In this document: one piece after another, positions 16,179 through 25,411 of the stretch
Numbering within the stretch: position 1 is the stretch's first letter
How the letters are laid out: each line of letters starts with the position of its first letter
Assembly (NCBI RefSeq): GCF_007673775.1
Contig: NZ_VEAF01000001.1
Coordinates: forward strand, 1 to 64,000
Direction of reading: 5' to 3'
Origin: Curtobacterium sp. 9128
GTDB taxonomy: Bacteria > Actinomycetota > Actinomycetes > Actinomycetales > Microbacteriaceae
Length of the DNA stretch: 64,000 nucleotides
Notes under the pieces: model-generated
Database searches by the model: none
Seen by the model: only the letters and a program-made list of their open reading frames with translations
Told to the model about the DNA's origin: nothing
Program-made: the position numbers and the translations under genes

Positions 16179-18272
16179 GTGGCTGAATTCACCTGGGACG
16201 CCATCGACCGGAAGGCCGTCGACACGGCCCGCGTTCTCGCCGCCGACTCGGTCGAGGCCGCCGGCAACGGTCACCCCGGCACCGCGATGAGCCTCGCTCC
16301 GCTCGCCCACCTCCTCTTCCAGAAGGTGATGCGCCGCGACCCGAGCGACTCCACCTGGATCGGCCGTGACCGCTTCATCCTGTCCGCGGGTCACGCCTCG
16401 ATCCTCCAGTACGTGCAGTTCTACCTGCACGGCTACGGCCTCGAGCTCGAGGACCTCCAGCACCTCCGCAAGTGGGGCTCGAAGACGCCGGGTCACCCGG
16501 AGTACGGCCACACCGACGGTGTCGAGATCACCACCGGCCCGCTCGGCCAGGGCCTGGCGTCCTCGGTCGGCTTCGGCTACGCGCAGCGCTTCGAGCGCGG
16601 CCTGTTCGACCCGGAGACCGCCGACGGCGAGTCCCCCTTCGACCACTTCACCTACGTGATCGCCGGTGACGGTGACATGCAGGAGGGCATCACCAACGAG
16701 GCCGCGAGCCTCGCGGGCCGCCAGCAGCTCGGTCGCCTGGTCGTCTTCTACGACTCGAACCAGATCTCGATCGAGGACGACACCGACATCGCGTTCTCCG
16801 AGGACGTCGCCGCACGCTACGAGGCGCTCGGCTGGCACGTCCAGCACGTCGACTGGAAGAAGACCGGCGAGTACTCCGAGGACGTCGAGGAGCTCTACCG
16901 CGCCGTCGAGGCCGCCAAGGCCGAGACCGGCAAGCCGTCGCTCATCGTCCTCAAGACGATCATCGGCTGGCCGTCGCCGACCAAGCAGAACTCCGGCAAG
17001 ATCCACGGCTCCGCCCTCGGTGGCGAGGAGCTGAAGGGCCTCAAGGAGGTCCTCGGCTTCGACCCCGACCAGACCTTCCACGTCGACCCCGAGGTCCTCG
17101 AGTACACCCGCGGCGCGATCGCCAAGGGCCAGGCCGAGCACGCCGAGTGGAACAAGTCCTTCGACGCGTGGGCCGCGGCCAACCCGGAGAAGAAGGCGAT
17201 GCTCGACCGCATCAACAGCGGTGAGCTCCCCGAGGGCCTCGAGGAGGCGCTCCCGGTCTTCTCCACCGAGAAGGAGGTGTCGACCCGTGCCGCCTCCGGC
17301 AAGGTGATCAACGCCATCGCGCCGCTCATGCCCGAGTTCTGGGGTGGCTCGGCGGACCTCGCCGAGTCGAACCTCACCACGATCGAGGGCGCCAAGTCCT
17401 TCGGTCCGGCCGAGGCGTCGACCAAGGCGTGGACCACCGACCCGTACGGCCGCGTGCTGCACTTCGGCATCCGCGAGCACGCCATGGGCGCGATCCTCTC
17501 CGGCATCGTCCTGCACGGGAACACCCGCCCCTTCGGCGGCACGTTCCTCATCTTCAGCGACTACATGCGTCCGGCCGTGCGTCTCGCCGCGCTCATGAAG
17601 GCGCCGGCGATCTACGTCTGGACCCACGACTCCATCGCACTCGGTGAGGACGGCCCGACGCACCAGCCGATCGAGCAGCTCACCGCGCTCCGTGCGATCC
17701 CGGGTCTCGACGTCGTCCGTCCGGCCGACGCCAACGAGGTCGCGTACGCGTGGCTCGAGATGCTCAAGCACACCGACCGTCCGGCCGGCATCGCGCTGAG
17801 CCGCCAGAACCTCCCCGTCTTCGAGCGTGGCGAGGGCGAGGCCTCCGGTGACACCTTCGCGTCGGCGAAGAACGTCGCGAAGGGTGCCTACGTGCTCGCC
17901 GAGGCGCCGAACGGCACCCCGGACGTCATCCTCATCGGCACCGGCTCCGAGGTCCAGATCGCGCTCGACGCGCGTGAGCAGCTCAAGGGCGAGGGCATCA
18001 ACGCCCGCGTCGTGAGCGCGCCGTCCCTCGAGTGGTTCTTCGAGCAGTCGGAGAACTACCGCGAGCAGGTCCTGCCGAAGGCCGTCACCGCACGCGTCTC
18101 GGTCGAGGCCGGCATCGCGATGAGCTGGCGCGACATCGTCGGCGACAAGGGCCGCAGCGTCTCGATCGAGCACTTCGGTGCCTCGGCCGACTACCAGCGG
18201 CTCTTCGCCGAGTTCGGCTTCACGACGGAGCACGTCGTCGCCGCCGCCAAGGAATCGATCGCCGCTTCCTGA
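16179..18272 (+). CDS. tkt: Transketolase
   Basis: A 697-residue thiamine-diphosphate enzyme that moves two-carbon units in the non-oxidative pentose-phosphate pathway. Motifs are GNGHPGTAMSLAPLAH near residue 28, the ThDP/Mg motif GDGDMQEGITNEA near residue 163 with YDSNQIS, and GIREHAMGAILSG near residue 430. It is the first gene of tkt-tal-pgi-zwf-opcA-pgl. The GTG start is preceded by AGAAGG. Codon choice is strongly biased to C-ending codons, suggesting high expression. Confidence 0.97.
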   Translation: MAEFTWDAIDRKAVDTARVLAADSVEAAGNGHPGTAMSLAPLAHLLFQKVMRRDPSDSTWIGRDRFILSAGHASILQYVQFYLHGYGLELEDLQHLRKWGSKTPGHPEYGHTDGVEITTGPLGQGLASSVGFGYAQRFERGLFDPETADGESPFDHFTYVIAGDGDMQEGITNEAASLAGRQQLGRLVVFYDSNQISIEDDTDIAFSEDVAARYEALGWHVQHVDWKKTGEYSEDVEELYRAVEAAKAETGKPSLIVLKTIIGWPSPTKQNSGKIHGSALGGEELKGLKEVLGFDPDQTFHVDPEVLEYTRGAIAKGQAEHAEWNKSFDAWAAANPEKKAMLDRINSGELPEGLEEALPVFSTEKEVSTRAASGKVINAIAPLMPEFWGGSADLAESNLTTIEGAKSFGPAEASTKAWTTDPYGRVLHFGIREHAMGAILSGIVLHGNTRPFGGTFLIFSDYMRPAVRLAALMKAPAIYVWTHDSIALGEDGPTHQPIEQLTALRAIPGLDVVRPADANEVAYAWLEMLKHTDRPAGIALSRQNLPVFERGEGEASGDTFASAKNVAKGAYVLAEAPNGTPDVILIGTGSEVQIALDAREQLKGEGINARVVSAPSLEWFFEQSENYREQVLPKAVTARVSVEAGIAMSWRDIVGDKGRSVSIEHFGASADYQRLFAEFGFTTEHVVAAAKESIAAS

Positions 18273-18277
18273 CCACG

Positions 18278-18351
18278 AGGGCCGGGTCCGGTACGCCGGA
18301 TCCGGCCCTCCTGCCGGGAGGCGCGGTGGCAGCCCGCCCCGCGCCTCCCGG
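18278..18351 (+). terminator. Two tandem hairpins between tkt and tal
   Basis: The first stem is GAGGGCCGG (from 18278) with CCGGCCCTC (to 18310), with a second inner pair TCCGG/CCGGA. The second is CCGGGAGGCGCGG (18314-18326) with CCGCGCCTCCCGG (18339-18351), a member of the GACGGGAGGC family. They lie inside an operon, so they may attenuate or stabilise mRNA ends rather than stop transcription fully. Confidence 0.6.
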
Positions 18352-18425
18352 CCCACAGACCACGACACCACGGCCCGGTTCGCGACGAGCGCCCGGACCG
18401 GTCGACGAAAGAAGAAGAGAAACAC

Positions 18426-19541
18426 ATGGCTGAGAACACCCCCACTGCCGCCCTCTCCGAGGTCGGCGTCAGCATCTGGCTCGACGACCTGTCTCGCGAG
18501 CTGCTCGAGACCGGCAAGCTGACCGAGCTCATCGAGCAGAAGAACGTCGTCGGCGTGACCACGAACCCGACGATCTTCGCCTCGGCCCTCGCCAAGGGCG
18601 AGCGCTACGACGACCAGGTCAAGGAGCTCGCCGAGAAGGACACCGCGGTGACCGACGCGATCTTCGAGATCACCACGCAGGACGTCGCGAACGCCTCCGA
18701 CGTCTTCAAGCCGATCTACGACCAGACGAAGGGCTTCGACGGCCGCGTCTCGATCGAGGTCGAGCCGGGCCTGGCCCACGAGACCCAGAAGACCATCGAG
18801 CAGGCCAAGTTCCTGTTCGAGAAGGTCGGTCGCGAGAACGTCCTCATCAAGATCCCGGCAACCGTCGAGGGCCTCGAGGCGATCACCGAGGTCATCGGTG
18901 CCGGCATCTCCGTGAACGTCACCCTGATCTTCTCGCTCGAGCGCTACCGCGCCGTCATCGACGCCTACCTCGGTGGCCTCGAGAAGGCCAAGGCCGCCGG
19001 CCACGACCTCTCCAAGATCCACTCGGTCGCGTCGTTCTTCGTCTCCCGCGTCGACTCCGAGATCGACAAGCGTCTCGACGCCGTCGGCTCCGACGAGGCG
19101 AAGGCCCTCAAGTCGAAGGCCGGCATCGCCAACGCGCAGCTCGCCTACCAGGTCTGGACCGAGGCCTTCGCCACCGAGCGCGCCCTGGGTCTGCTCGAGG
19201 CCGGTGCGAACACGCAGCGCCCGCTCTGGGCCTCGACCGGTGTCAAGGACCCGTCGCTGCCCGACACGCTCTACGTGACCGAGCTCGCCGCGCCGAACAC
19301 CGTCAACACCATGCCGGGCAAGACGCTCGACGCCACGTTCGACCACGGCGAGATCCACGGCGACGCGATCGCGGGTCAGTACGACGCCGCGAACGAGGTC
19401 ATGGACAAGCTCGCCGCTGCCGGCATCGACTACGACGACGTCGTGGCCCTGCTCGAGAAGGAGGGCGTGGACAAGTTCAACGTCTCCTGGGGCGAGCTCG
19501 TCGACACCGTCACGACGGCACTCGAGAACGCCAAGAAGTAG
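18426..19541 (+). CDS. tal: Transaldolase
   Basis: A 371-residue enzyme that transfers a dihydroxyacetone unit between sugar phosphates. [11 protein letters not shown] near residue 42 and the Schiff-base lysine motif [12 protein letters not shown] near residue 140 are present; [13 protein letters not shown] and [11 protein letters not shown] complete the pattern. The length fits the long actinobacterial/cyanobacterial transaldolase group. GAAGAAGAGA gives a ribosome site before the ATG. Its TAG shares a base with the GTG of pgi (TAGTG); in some bacteria these two proteins are fused. Confidence 0.96.
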   Translation: MAENTPTAALSEVGVSIWLDDLSRELLETGKLTELIEQKNVVGVTTNPTIFASALAKGERYDDQVKELAEKDTAVTDAIFEITTQDVANASDVFKPIYDQTKGFDGRVSIEVEPGLAHETQKTIEQAKFLFEKVGRENVLIKIPATVEGLEAITEVIGAGISVNVTLIFSLERYRAVIDAYLGGLEKAKAAGHDLSKIHSVASFFVSRVDSEIDKRLDAVGSDEAKALKSKAGIANAQLAYQVWTEAFATERALGLLEAGANTQRPLWASTGVKDPSLPDTLYVTELAAPNTVNTMPGKTLDATFDHGEIHGDAIAGQYDAANEVMDKLAAAGIDYDDVVALLEKEGVDKFNVSWGELVDTVTTALENAKK

Positions 19542-21169
19542 TGACCGTCTCCATCGCCGCCAGCGGTGACGCGGCGCGGGCCATCGAGACCGTGGTCCCG
19601 CGCCTCGTCACCGACCTGGTGGCGTCGGGCATCACCGCCCAGGACCCCGATCTCTGGGGTCCGTCGGCGGCGACCGAGGCCGCATCGCGCCTCGGGTGGG
19701 TCGAGGCGGTCGCGGTCTCGCGACCCCTCGTCCCCCGCATCGCCGCGCTCCGCGAGGAGTTCCTGGCGGCGGGGCTCGACCACGTCGTGCTCGCCGGCAT
19801 GGGCGGTTCCTCGCTCGCGCCGGAGGTCATCACGAAGACCGCCGGCGTCCCGCTGACGGTGCTCGACTCCACCGACCCGGCCCAGGTCAGCACGGCGGTC
19901 GCTGACTCCCTCGAGCGCACCGTGCTCGTCGTGTCGTCGAAGTCCGGCTCCACACTGGAGACCGACTCGCAGCGCCGCCTGTACGAACAGGCCTTCCGCG
20001 ACTCGGGCATCGACCCGGCCGAGCGGATCGTCGTCGTCACCGACCCGGGATCGCCCCTCCACGAGCTCGCCGAACAGGCCGGCTACCGGGTCTTCACCGA
20101 GGACCCCGAGGTCGGCGGCCGGTACTCGGCGCTGACCGCGTTCGGGTTGGTGCCGTCCGGGCTCGCCGGTGCGGACATCGCCGAACTGCTCGACGAGGCC
20201 GATGCCATCTCGGCCCTCCTCGCCGTGGACCTCGACGAGAACCCCGGCCTCGTGCTCGGTGCGGCACTCGCCGGCACGTCCCCGCTCCGGAACACGATCG
20301 GCATCGTCGCGGACGGCACCCACATCGTGGGCTTCGCCGACTGGGCGGAGCAGCTGATCGCGGAGTCGACCGGCAAGGACGGCCGCGGCCTCCTGCCCGT
20401 CGTGCTCGAGGTCGACTCCCCCGAGGTCACCGCCGGACTGCCCGACGTGCAGATCATCCGCCTCGTCGGCTCGCGCGAGGCCGAACGGCACGTCGCCGAG
20501 GGCGAGGTCGAGATCACCGGGACCCTCGGTGGACAGTTCCTCGTCTGGGAGTACGCGGTCGCGGTCGCCGGCATCCTGCTCGGGATCGACCCGTTCGACC
20601 AGCCCGACGTCGAGGCCGCCAAGGCAGCGGCTCGCGCGCTCCTCGAGGGCGACGGCGCAGCCGACGCCACCACCGGCACGACCGCAGCGTTCCAGGACCA
20701 CGGCGTCACCGTGCAGTGGTCCGGTGTCGCTGCCGGCGGCACCACCGTCGTGGAAGCCGTATCGAGCCTCCTGGCCGCCGTCGGTGACGACGGCTACGTC
20801 GCGATCCAGGCGTACGTCGACCGCGGTGTCAACCGCGAGCTCGAAGCGCTCCGCGACATCGTCGCCGACCACGTCGCCCGGCCGGTCACCTTCGGCTGGG
20901 GTCCGCGCTTCCTGCACTCCACGGGGCAGTACCACAAGGGCGGACCGGCGACGGGCGTGTTCCTGCAGATCATCGCCGACGACGACACCGACATCCCCAT
21001 CCCGGGCCGACCGTTCACGTTCGGCCAGCTCATCCGGGCCCAGGCCGCGGGGGACGCACACGTCCTCGCGCAGCACGGCCGCCCCGTGCTGACCCTCGCC
21101 GCGCAGGACCTCCCCGCGCTGGCGGACGTGGTCACCGCAGCGGTCTCGGCACCCGGACCCTCTTCCTGA
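19541..21169 (+). CDS. pgi: Glucose-6-phosphate isomerase (tal-linked type)
   Basis: A 542-residue SIS-domain isomerase interconverting glucose-6-phosphate and fructose-6-phosphate. GMGGSSLAPEV near residue 87 and SSKSGSTLETDS near residue 129 are the sugar-phosphate binding loops; the end region has GWGPRFLHSTGQYHKGGP. This is the divergent form found next to, or fused with, transaldolase rather than the ~550-residue E. coli type. It overlaps the tal stop by one base. The placement lets carbon leaving the non-oxidative branch recycle to zwf, the next gene. Confidence 0.9.
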   Translation: MTVSIAASGDAARAIETVVPRLVTDLVASGITAQDPDLWGPSAATEAASRLGWVEAVAVSRPLVPRIAALREEFLAAGLDHVVLAGMGGSSLAPEVITKTAGVPLTVLDSTDPAQVSTAVADSLERTVLVVSSKSGSTLETDSQRRLYEQAFRDSGIDPAERIVVVTDPGSPLHELAEQAGYRVFTEDPEVGGRYSALTAFGLVPSGLAGADIAELLDEADAISALLAVDLDENPGLVLGAALAGTSPLRNTIGIVADGTHIVGFADWAEQLIAESTGKDGRGLLPVVLEVDSPEVTAGLPDVQIIRLVGSREAERHVAEGEVEITGTLGGQFLVWEYAVAVAGILLGIDPFDQPDVEAAKAAARALLEGDGAADATTGTTAAFQDHGVTVQWSGVAAGGTTVVEAVSSLLAAVGDDGYVAIQAYVDRGVNRELEALRDIVADHVARPVTFGWGPRFLHSTGQYHKGGPATGVFLQIIADDDTDIPIPGRPFTFGQLIRAQAAGDAHVLAQHGRPVLTLAAQDLPALADVVTAAVSAPGPSS

Positions 21170-21191
21170 CACCAAAGGAGTTCACCGACAC

Positions 21192-22730
21192 ATGTCACCG
21201 GTGGCGATCACCCCGGAGCACAACCCGCTCCGGTTGCCCACGGACCGTCGACTGAACCGCATCGCGGGTCCCAGCACCCTCATCATCTTCGGCGTGACGG
21301 GCGACCTGTCCCGCAAGAAGCTGATGCCCGCGGTCTACGACCTCGCGAACCGGGGGCTCCTGCCGCCCGGGTTCGCGCTGGTCGGGTTCGCTCGACGCGA
21401 CTGGGAGGACCAGGACTTCTCCCAACTCGTCCACGACGCGGTCAAGGAGCACTCCAGGACCCCCTTCGACGAGGACGTCTGGCGGCAGCTCGAACAGGGC
21501 ATCCGCTTCGTCCAGGGGTCGTTCGACGACCCGGACGCATTCGTCCAGCTGAAGGAGACCGTCGACGCGCTCGACGCCGAGCGGGGAACGCTCGGCAACC
21601 ACGCCTTCTACCTGTCCATCCCGCCGAAGATGTTCCCGGTGGTCACGGAGCAGCTCAAGCTGTCCGGCCTGACCGAGAAGCGCGACGGCTCCTGGAGCCG
21701 TGTCGTCGTGGAGAAGCCCTTCGGGTCCGACCTCCGCACCGCGCGTGAGCTGAACGCGATCGTCGAGAGCGTGTTCGCGCCGGACGACGTGTTCCGCATC
21801 GACCACTACCTCGGCAAGGAGACCGTCCAGAACCTCCTGACGCTGCGGTTCGCGAACCAGATGTACGAACCCATCTGGAACTCGAACTACGTGGACCACG
21901 TGCAGATCACGATGGCCGAGGACATCGGCGTCGCCGGACGCGCCGCGTACTACGACGGCATCGGGGCGGCACGCGACGTCATCCAGAACCACCTCCTGCA
22001 GCTCCTCGCGCTCACCGCGATGGAGGAGCCCGTCTCGTTCAAGGCCGGACACCTCCGCGCCGAGAAGGAGAAGGTGCTCTCCGCGGTCGAGCTCCCCGAG
22101 GACCTGTCCACGGCGACCGCCCGCGGGCAGTACGCGGGCGGCTGGCAGGGCGGCGAGAAGGTGCTCGGCTTCCTCGAGGAAGCGGGCATGAACCCGGAGT
22201 CCGGCACCGAGACGTACGCGGCGATCAAGCTGAACATCGCCACGCGTCGCTGGCAGGGCGTCCCGTTCTACCTCCGCGCCGGCAAGCGCCTCGGTCGACG
22301 CGTCACCGAGATCGCGATCGTGTTCAAGCGGGTCCCCGAGGACGTCTTCGGCATCCCGCAGTCCCCCCTCGGTCAGAACGCGCTCGTCATCCGCGTGCAG
22401 CCGGACGAGGGCGTCACGCTCCGGTTCGGCTCGAAGGTCCCCGGTGTCGGCACCCAGGTGCGCGACGTCACGATGGACTTCGGCTACGGCCACGCCTTCA
22501 CCGAGGCATCCCCCGAGGCGTACGAACGGCTCATCCTCGACGTGCTCCTCGGTGACCCGCCGCTGTTCCCGCGGCACCAGGAGGTCGAGCTGTCCTGGAA
22601 GATCCTCGACCCGATCGAGGAGTTCTGGGCCACGCAGGGCCAGCCCGAGCAGTACCGTCCCGGCACGTGGGGTCCGGCTTCGGCCGACGACCTGCTCGCC
22701 CGTGACGGCCGGACCTGGAGGCGTCCATGA
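21192..22730 (+). CDS. zwf: Glucose-6-phosphate 1-dehydrogenase
   Basis: A 512-residue enzyme that oxidises glucose-6-phosphate to 6-phosphogluconolactone and yields NADPH. It shows the coenzyme loop GVTGDLSRKKLMPAVYDLAN near residue 35 (given whole, 20 residues), the active-site motif RIDHYLGKETVQN near residue 202, and EKPFGSDL. An AAAGGAG site lies 13 nt before the ATG, with a weaker spacing than usual. The stop overlaps the opcA start by ATGA, so expression is coupled to its activator. Confidence 0.97.
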   Translation: MSPVAITPEHNPLRLPTDRRLNRIAGPSTLIIFGVTGDLSRKKLMPAVYDLANRGLLPPGFALVGFARRDWEDQDFSQLVHDAVKEHSRTPFDEDVWRQLEQGIRFVQGSFDDPDAFVQLKETVDALDAERGTLGNHAFYLSIPPKMFPVVTEQLKLSGLTEKRDGSWSRVVVEKPFGSDLRTARELNAIVESVFAPDDVFRIDHYLGKETVQNLLTLRFANQMYEPIWNSNYVDHVQITMAEDIGVAGRAAYYDGIGAARDVIQNHLLQLLALTAMEEPVSFKAGHLRAEKEKVLSAVELPEDLSTATARGQYAGGWQGGEKVLGFLEEAGMNPESGTETYAAIKLNIATRRWQGVPFYLRAGKRLGRRVTEIAIVFKRVPEDVFGIPQSPLGQNALVIRVQPDEGVTLRFGSKVPGVGTQVRDVTMDFGYGHAFTEASPEAYERLILDVLLGDPPLFPRHQEVELSWKILDPIEEFWATQGQPEQYRPGTWGPASADDLLARDGRTWRRP

Positions 22731-23671
22731 AGATCGACCTGCCCGACACCACGGTCTCGAAGATCCAGAAGACCCTGGTCCACATCCGCGAGGAGGGCGG
22801 CGCCGTCGCCCTCGGCCGCGTCCTCACGCTGATCATCTCGACGGCCCTCGGCCACGAGGAAGAGGCGATCGCGGCGGCGAACGAGGCGTCCCGCGAGCAC
22901 CCGATGCGCGTCATCATCGTGTCGAAGAACGACGGGGACATCGCGTCCCCCGGTCGTCTCGACGCGCAGATCCGCGTCGGGAGCGACGCCGGCGCGAGCG
23001 AGGTCATCGTGCTCCGTGCGTACGGCGAGACCGCGACCGACGAGGAGAGCCTGGTCACGGGCCTCCTGCTGCCGGACGCGCCCGTCGTCGCCTGGTGGCC
23101 GGGAACCGCCCCGTCGAAGCCGGCCGAGTCGTCCCTCGGCCGGATCGCCCAGCGCCGGATCACCGACGCTGCCGCGCAGAAGGACCCGAACGAGGCGATC
23201 ACCGCGCTCGGGGAGTCCTACGTGCCAGGCGACACCGACTTCGCGTGGACGCGGTTGACGCTCTGGCGCAACCAGCTCGCGGCGGCGCTCGACCAGCCGC
23301 CGTACGAGCCGATCACGGGTGTCGAGGTCTCCGGAGCGAGCGACAGCCCGTCGACGATCCTCCTCGCGGCGTGGTTGCAGCTCCGGCTCCAGGTGCCTGT
23401 GTCGGTGGTGACGTCGCCGCGGGCGACCGGCTCGAGCGGCATCCACGGCGTCTCGCTCATGCGCGAGTCCGGCACGATCGAACTCGAGCGGTCCCTCGTC
23501 GACGTCGCGACGCTCTCGATGCCCGGCCAGCCGACGCACGACCTGTCGCTGCCACGCCGCAACCTGCGTGACTGCCTGGCCGAGGAACTCCGTAGACTCG
23601 ACCCAGACGTCCTCTTCGGAGACGTCGTCCAGCACGGGGTTGCCCAGCTCCGCGACTCGCTCGCGAGCTGA
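22727..23671 (+). CDS. opcA: Glucose-6-phosphate dehydrogenase assembly protein OpcA
   Basis: A 314-residue allosteric partner required for full activity of glucose-6-phosphate dehydrogenase in actinobacteria and cyanobacteria. Typical segments are RVLTLIISTALGHEEEAIAAAN near the N-terminus (cited in part), RIQIRVGSDAGASEVIVLR-like IRVGSDAGASEVIVL, LLPDAPVVAWWPG and DFAWTRLTLWRNQLA. The 4-nt overlap with zwf supports complex formation. No catalytic motif is expected or seen. Confidence 0.94.
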   Translation: MKIDLPDTTVSKIQKTLVHIREEGGAVALGRVLTLIISTALGHEEEAIAAANEASREHPMRVIIVSKNDGDIASPGRLDAQIRVGSDAGASEVIVLRAYGETATDEESLVTGLLLPDAPVVAWWPGTAPSKPAESSLGRIAQRRITDAAAQKDPNEAITALGESYVPGDTDFAWTRLTLWRNQLAAALDQPPYEPITGVEVSGASDSPSTILLAAWLQLRLQVPVSVVTSPRATGSSGIHGVSLMRESGTIELERSLVDVATLSMPGQPTHDLSLPRRNLRDCLAEELRRLDPDVLFGDVVQHGVAQLRDSLAS

Positions 23672-23683
23672 CCAGCACCACAG

Positions 23684-23727
23684 CGGTCCGGCCGACCTCC
23701 CCCGACGGAGGCAGGCCGGCCGGACCG
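23684..23727 (+). terminator. Hairpin between opcA and pgl
   Basis: CGGTCCGGCC (from 23684) and CCTCC pair with GGAGG and GGCCGGACCG ending at 23727, with small internal bulges. It sits inside the operon and may lower pgl expression relative to zwf-opcA. Confidence 0.45.
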
Positions 23728-23771
23728 ACGGCGGTCACACCGTGTGGCCGCACCACGAACACGGGAGTCAC

Positions 23772-24542
23772 GTGACCAACGAACGGCGGGTGCTGGTGCA
23801 CCCGGACAAGCAGGCCCTCGGCGCCTCCGTCGCCGCACGCTTCATCACGAAGATCATCGACGTGCTCGACGAGCAGGAGCGTGCCGACATCGCCATCAGC
23901 GGCGGCTCGGTGTCGTCCCTGGTCCTCGCGGCCATCGGCCAGTCGCAGGCGCGCGAGAGCGTCGACTGGTCGAAGGTGCACGTGTGGTGGGTCGACGAGC
24001 GCTGGGTGCCGGAGGGGGACGCGGACCGCAACGTCACCGGTACGCAGACCGACTTCTTCGACCACGTCGCGATCCCGGCCGAGAACATCCACCCGATGCC
24101 CGCGTCGGACGCCGGCCTCGGCATCGACGAGGCCGCCCAGCAGTACGAGCGTGAGCTCGCCGCAGCTGCGCCGGACTCAGCCGTCGCCCCGCGGTTCGAC
24201 ATCGCCCTGCTCGGCGTCGGCCCGGACGGCCACACCGCGTCGCTCTTCCCGGAGTTCCCGCAGCTCTCGGTCACGGACCGCGTCGTCGTCTCGGTGGACG
24301 ACTCCCCCAAGCCGCCGCCGCAGCGCCTCACGCTGACCTACCCGGCGATCAACGCCTCGCAGCGGGTCTGGGTGATCCTCTCCGGTGCCGAGAAGGCGTC
24401 CGTCCTCGGACTCGCCCTCGCCGGGGCGTCCGTGGACGAGGTCCCCGTCGGCGGCGTGCAGGGCCGGAAGCGCACCGTGTTCTTCGTTGACCAGGACGCC
24501 GCGCGCGACGTCCCGGAGAACCTCATCGCGTCCACGTACTGA
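23772..24542 (+). CDS. pgl: 6-phosphogluconolactonase
   Basis: A 256-residue NagB/RpiA-fold hydrolase that opens 6-phosphogluconolactone to 6-phosphogluconate. The phosphate loop ISGGSVSSLVLAAI lies near residue 40, VWWVDERWVPEGDADRN near residue 76, and LLGVGPDGHTASLFPEFP near residue 146 contains the catalytic His. The frame is open from 23568 inside opcA, but VTNERRVLVHPDK at 23772 with a CGGGAG site is the true start. The next enzyme of the path (gnd) is not in this window. Confidence 0.94.
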   Translation: MTNERRVLVHPDKQALGASVAARFITKIIDVLDEQERADIAISGGSVSSLVLAAIGQSQARESVDWSKVHVWWVDERWVPEGDADRNVTGTQTDFFDHVAIPAENIHPMPASDAGLGIDEAAQQYERELAAAAPDSAVAPRFDIALLGVGPDGHTASLFPEFPQLSVTDRVVVSVDDSPKPPPQRLTLTYPAINASQRVWVILSGAEKASVLGLALAGASVDEVPVGGVQGRKRTVFFVDQDAARDVPENLIASTY

Positions 24543-24557
24543 TCGTTCGCACGTCCC

Positions 24558-24597
24558 GACGGGAGGCGCGGTGCCGGCTGGCACCGCGCCTCCCGTC
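24558..24597 (+). terminator. Terminator of the tkt-pgl operon (GACGGGAGGC family)
   Basis: GACGGGAGGCGCGGTGCC (24558-24575) pairs perfectly over 18 bp with 24580-24597 around a GGCT loop, 15 nt after the pgl stop. The stem is nearly identical to that of the suf terminator at 8805. Confidence 0.75.
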
Positions 24598-24608
24598 GTT
24601 CTGTGGGT

Positions 24609-24708
24609 GGGGCGACCCCGAGGTTCCACAATTACGGAAAACCTCGGGGCGCCCCAGCGGAGCGTCGTGGAACCGCGGCGGACCCGAGCGGCGAGTCGTG
24701 GAACCTCG
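24609..24708 (+). repeat. Dispersed GTTCCG palindromic element, copy B
   Basis: The stem CCCCGAGGTT (24616-24625) pairs with AACCTCGGGG (24640-24649), extended outward by GGGGCG/CGCCCC. Then follow TCGTGGAACCGCG and GAGCGGCGAGTCGTGGAACC, in the same order as copy A at 8645. Confidence 0.65.
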
Positions 24709-24710
24709 AC

Positions 24711-24830
24711 GGTGCGCGCGGGACGGGCACGCCCGTACGCCCGGCCGGTGCGCGCGGGACGGCCCCGCCCGTGCGCCCGCCCGAACGCCCGCCCGAACGC
24801 CCGCCCGGACGTCGGCCCGGACGACGCCCC
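24711..24830. repeat. GC-rich tandem repeats
   Basis: A 36-bp unit beginning GGTGCGCGCGGGACGG occurs twice (24711-24746, 24747-24782). It is followed by 12-bp units: GAACGCCCGCCC twice and two GGACG...CCC variants. No coding evidence in any frame. Confidence 0.65.
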
Positions 24831-24861
24831 GCACGCCGGCCCGCGTCCGCCCGGCCCCGAG

Positions 24862-24973
24862 TGGTCACGACTCCCCGCGCGCGAAACGCCGAGTGGTCGG
24901 GAACCGTCGGCCGCGCAAACTCGCAGCGACAAGACGTGACCGTTCGCCGGAGATGAGCGGGGTGTCGTGACCA
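24862..24973. repeat. Dispersed TGGTCACGAC element, copy 2 of 2, with terminal inverted repeats
   Basis: A 112-bp segment bounded by TGGTCACGACTCCCCG and the near-perfect inverse CGGGGTGTCGTGACCA. The interior shares GAGTGGTCG...CCGTCG...GTGACCG...TGAGCGG with 6100-6210. It has no ORF, so it looks like a small non-autonomous or REP-like element. Confidence 0.6.
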
Positions 24974-24996
24974 CCCGGGCGGTGCCGGAAGCGACG

Positions 24997-25037
24997 ACGA
25001 AGGCCCCCGTACCGATCTTCGGTGCGGGGGCCTTCGT
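24997..25037 (-). terminator. Terminator of secG-rbpA
   Basis: ACGAAGGCCCCCG (24997-25009) pairs perfectly with CGGGGGCCTTCGT (25025-25037). It lies 12 nt past the rbpA stop. Confidence 0.75.
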
Positions 25038-25048
25038 GACGTCTGGTG

Positions 25049-25408
25049 CTACTTCGCGGTACCGCGACGCTGCCGGAGCTGCTGGAGCGCGTCCTCGAGG
25101 AGCTGCTCTGCCTCTTCCTCGGTGCGACGCTCCTTCACGTACGCGAGGTGCGTCTTGTACGGCTCGGTCTTCGTGACCTGCGGCGGGTTCTCCTTGTCAC
25201 GACCGGCCGGGAGCCCGGTGGACGGCGAGTCGACCGTCTCGGGGATCTCGTCGTCGGGGAGGTTCGCGGCGAAGTACCGCACGACTTCGTTGCCGAGGGC
25301 GTCCCAGTACGAGACCGCCACACGCTCGGCCTGGACCCCGCGGTCCTGCTCCCCCATCGGGCCCGCACCGACGCGCGAACCCCGGATTGCACTGCCTCCG
25401 GATGCCAT
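25049..25408 (-). CDS. rbpA: RNA polymerase-binding protein RbpA
   Basis: A 119-residue actinobacterial transcription factor that binds the principal sigma factor and RNA polymerase and stabilises open promoter complexes. The N-terminal basic GSAIRGSRVG segment, the central beta domain around RVAVSYWDALGNEVVRYFA, and the C-terminal sigma-interacting helix (KTHLAYVKERRTEEEAEQLL) follow the known layout. The central zinc-binding cysteines of Streptomyces RbpA are absent, as in some relatives. GGGGAG precedes the ATG, which lies 4 nt after the secG stop. Confidence 0.93.
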   Translation of the reverse strand: MASGGSAIRGSRVGAGPMGEQDRGVQAERVAVSYWDALGNEVVRYFAANLPDDEIPETVDSPSTGLPAGRDKENPPQVTKTEPYKTHLAYVKERRTEEEAEQLLEDALQQLRQRRGTAK

Positions 25409-25411
25409 GGA

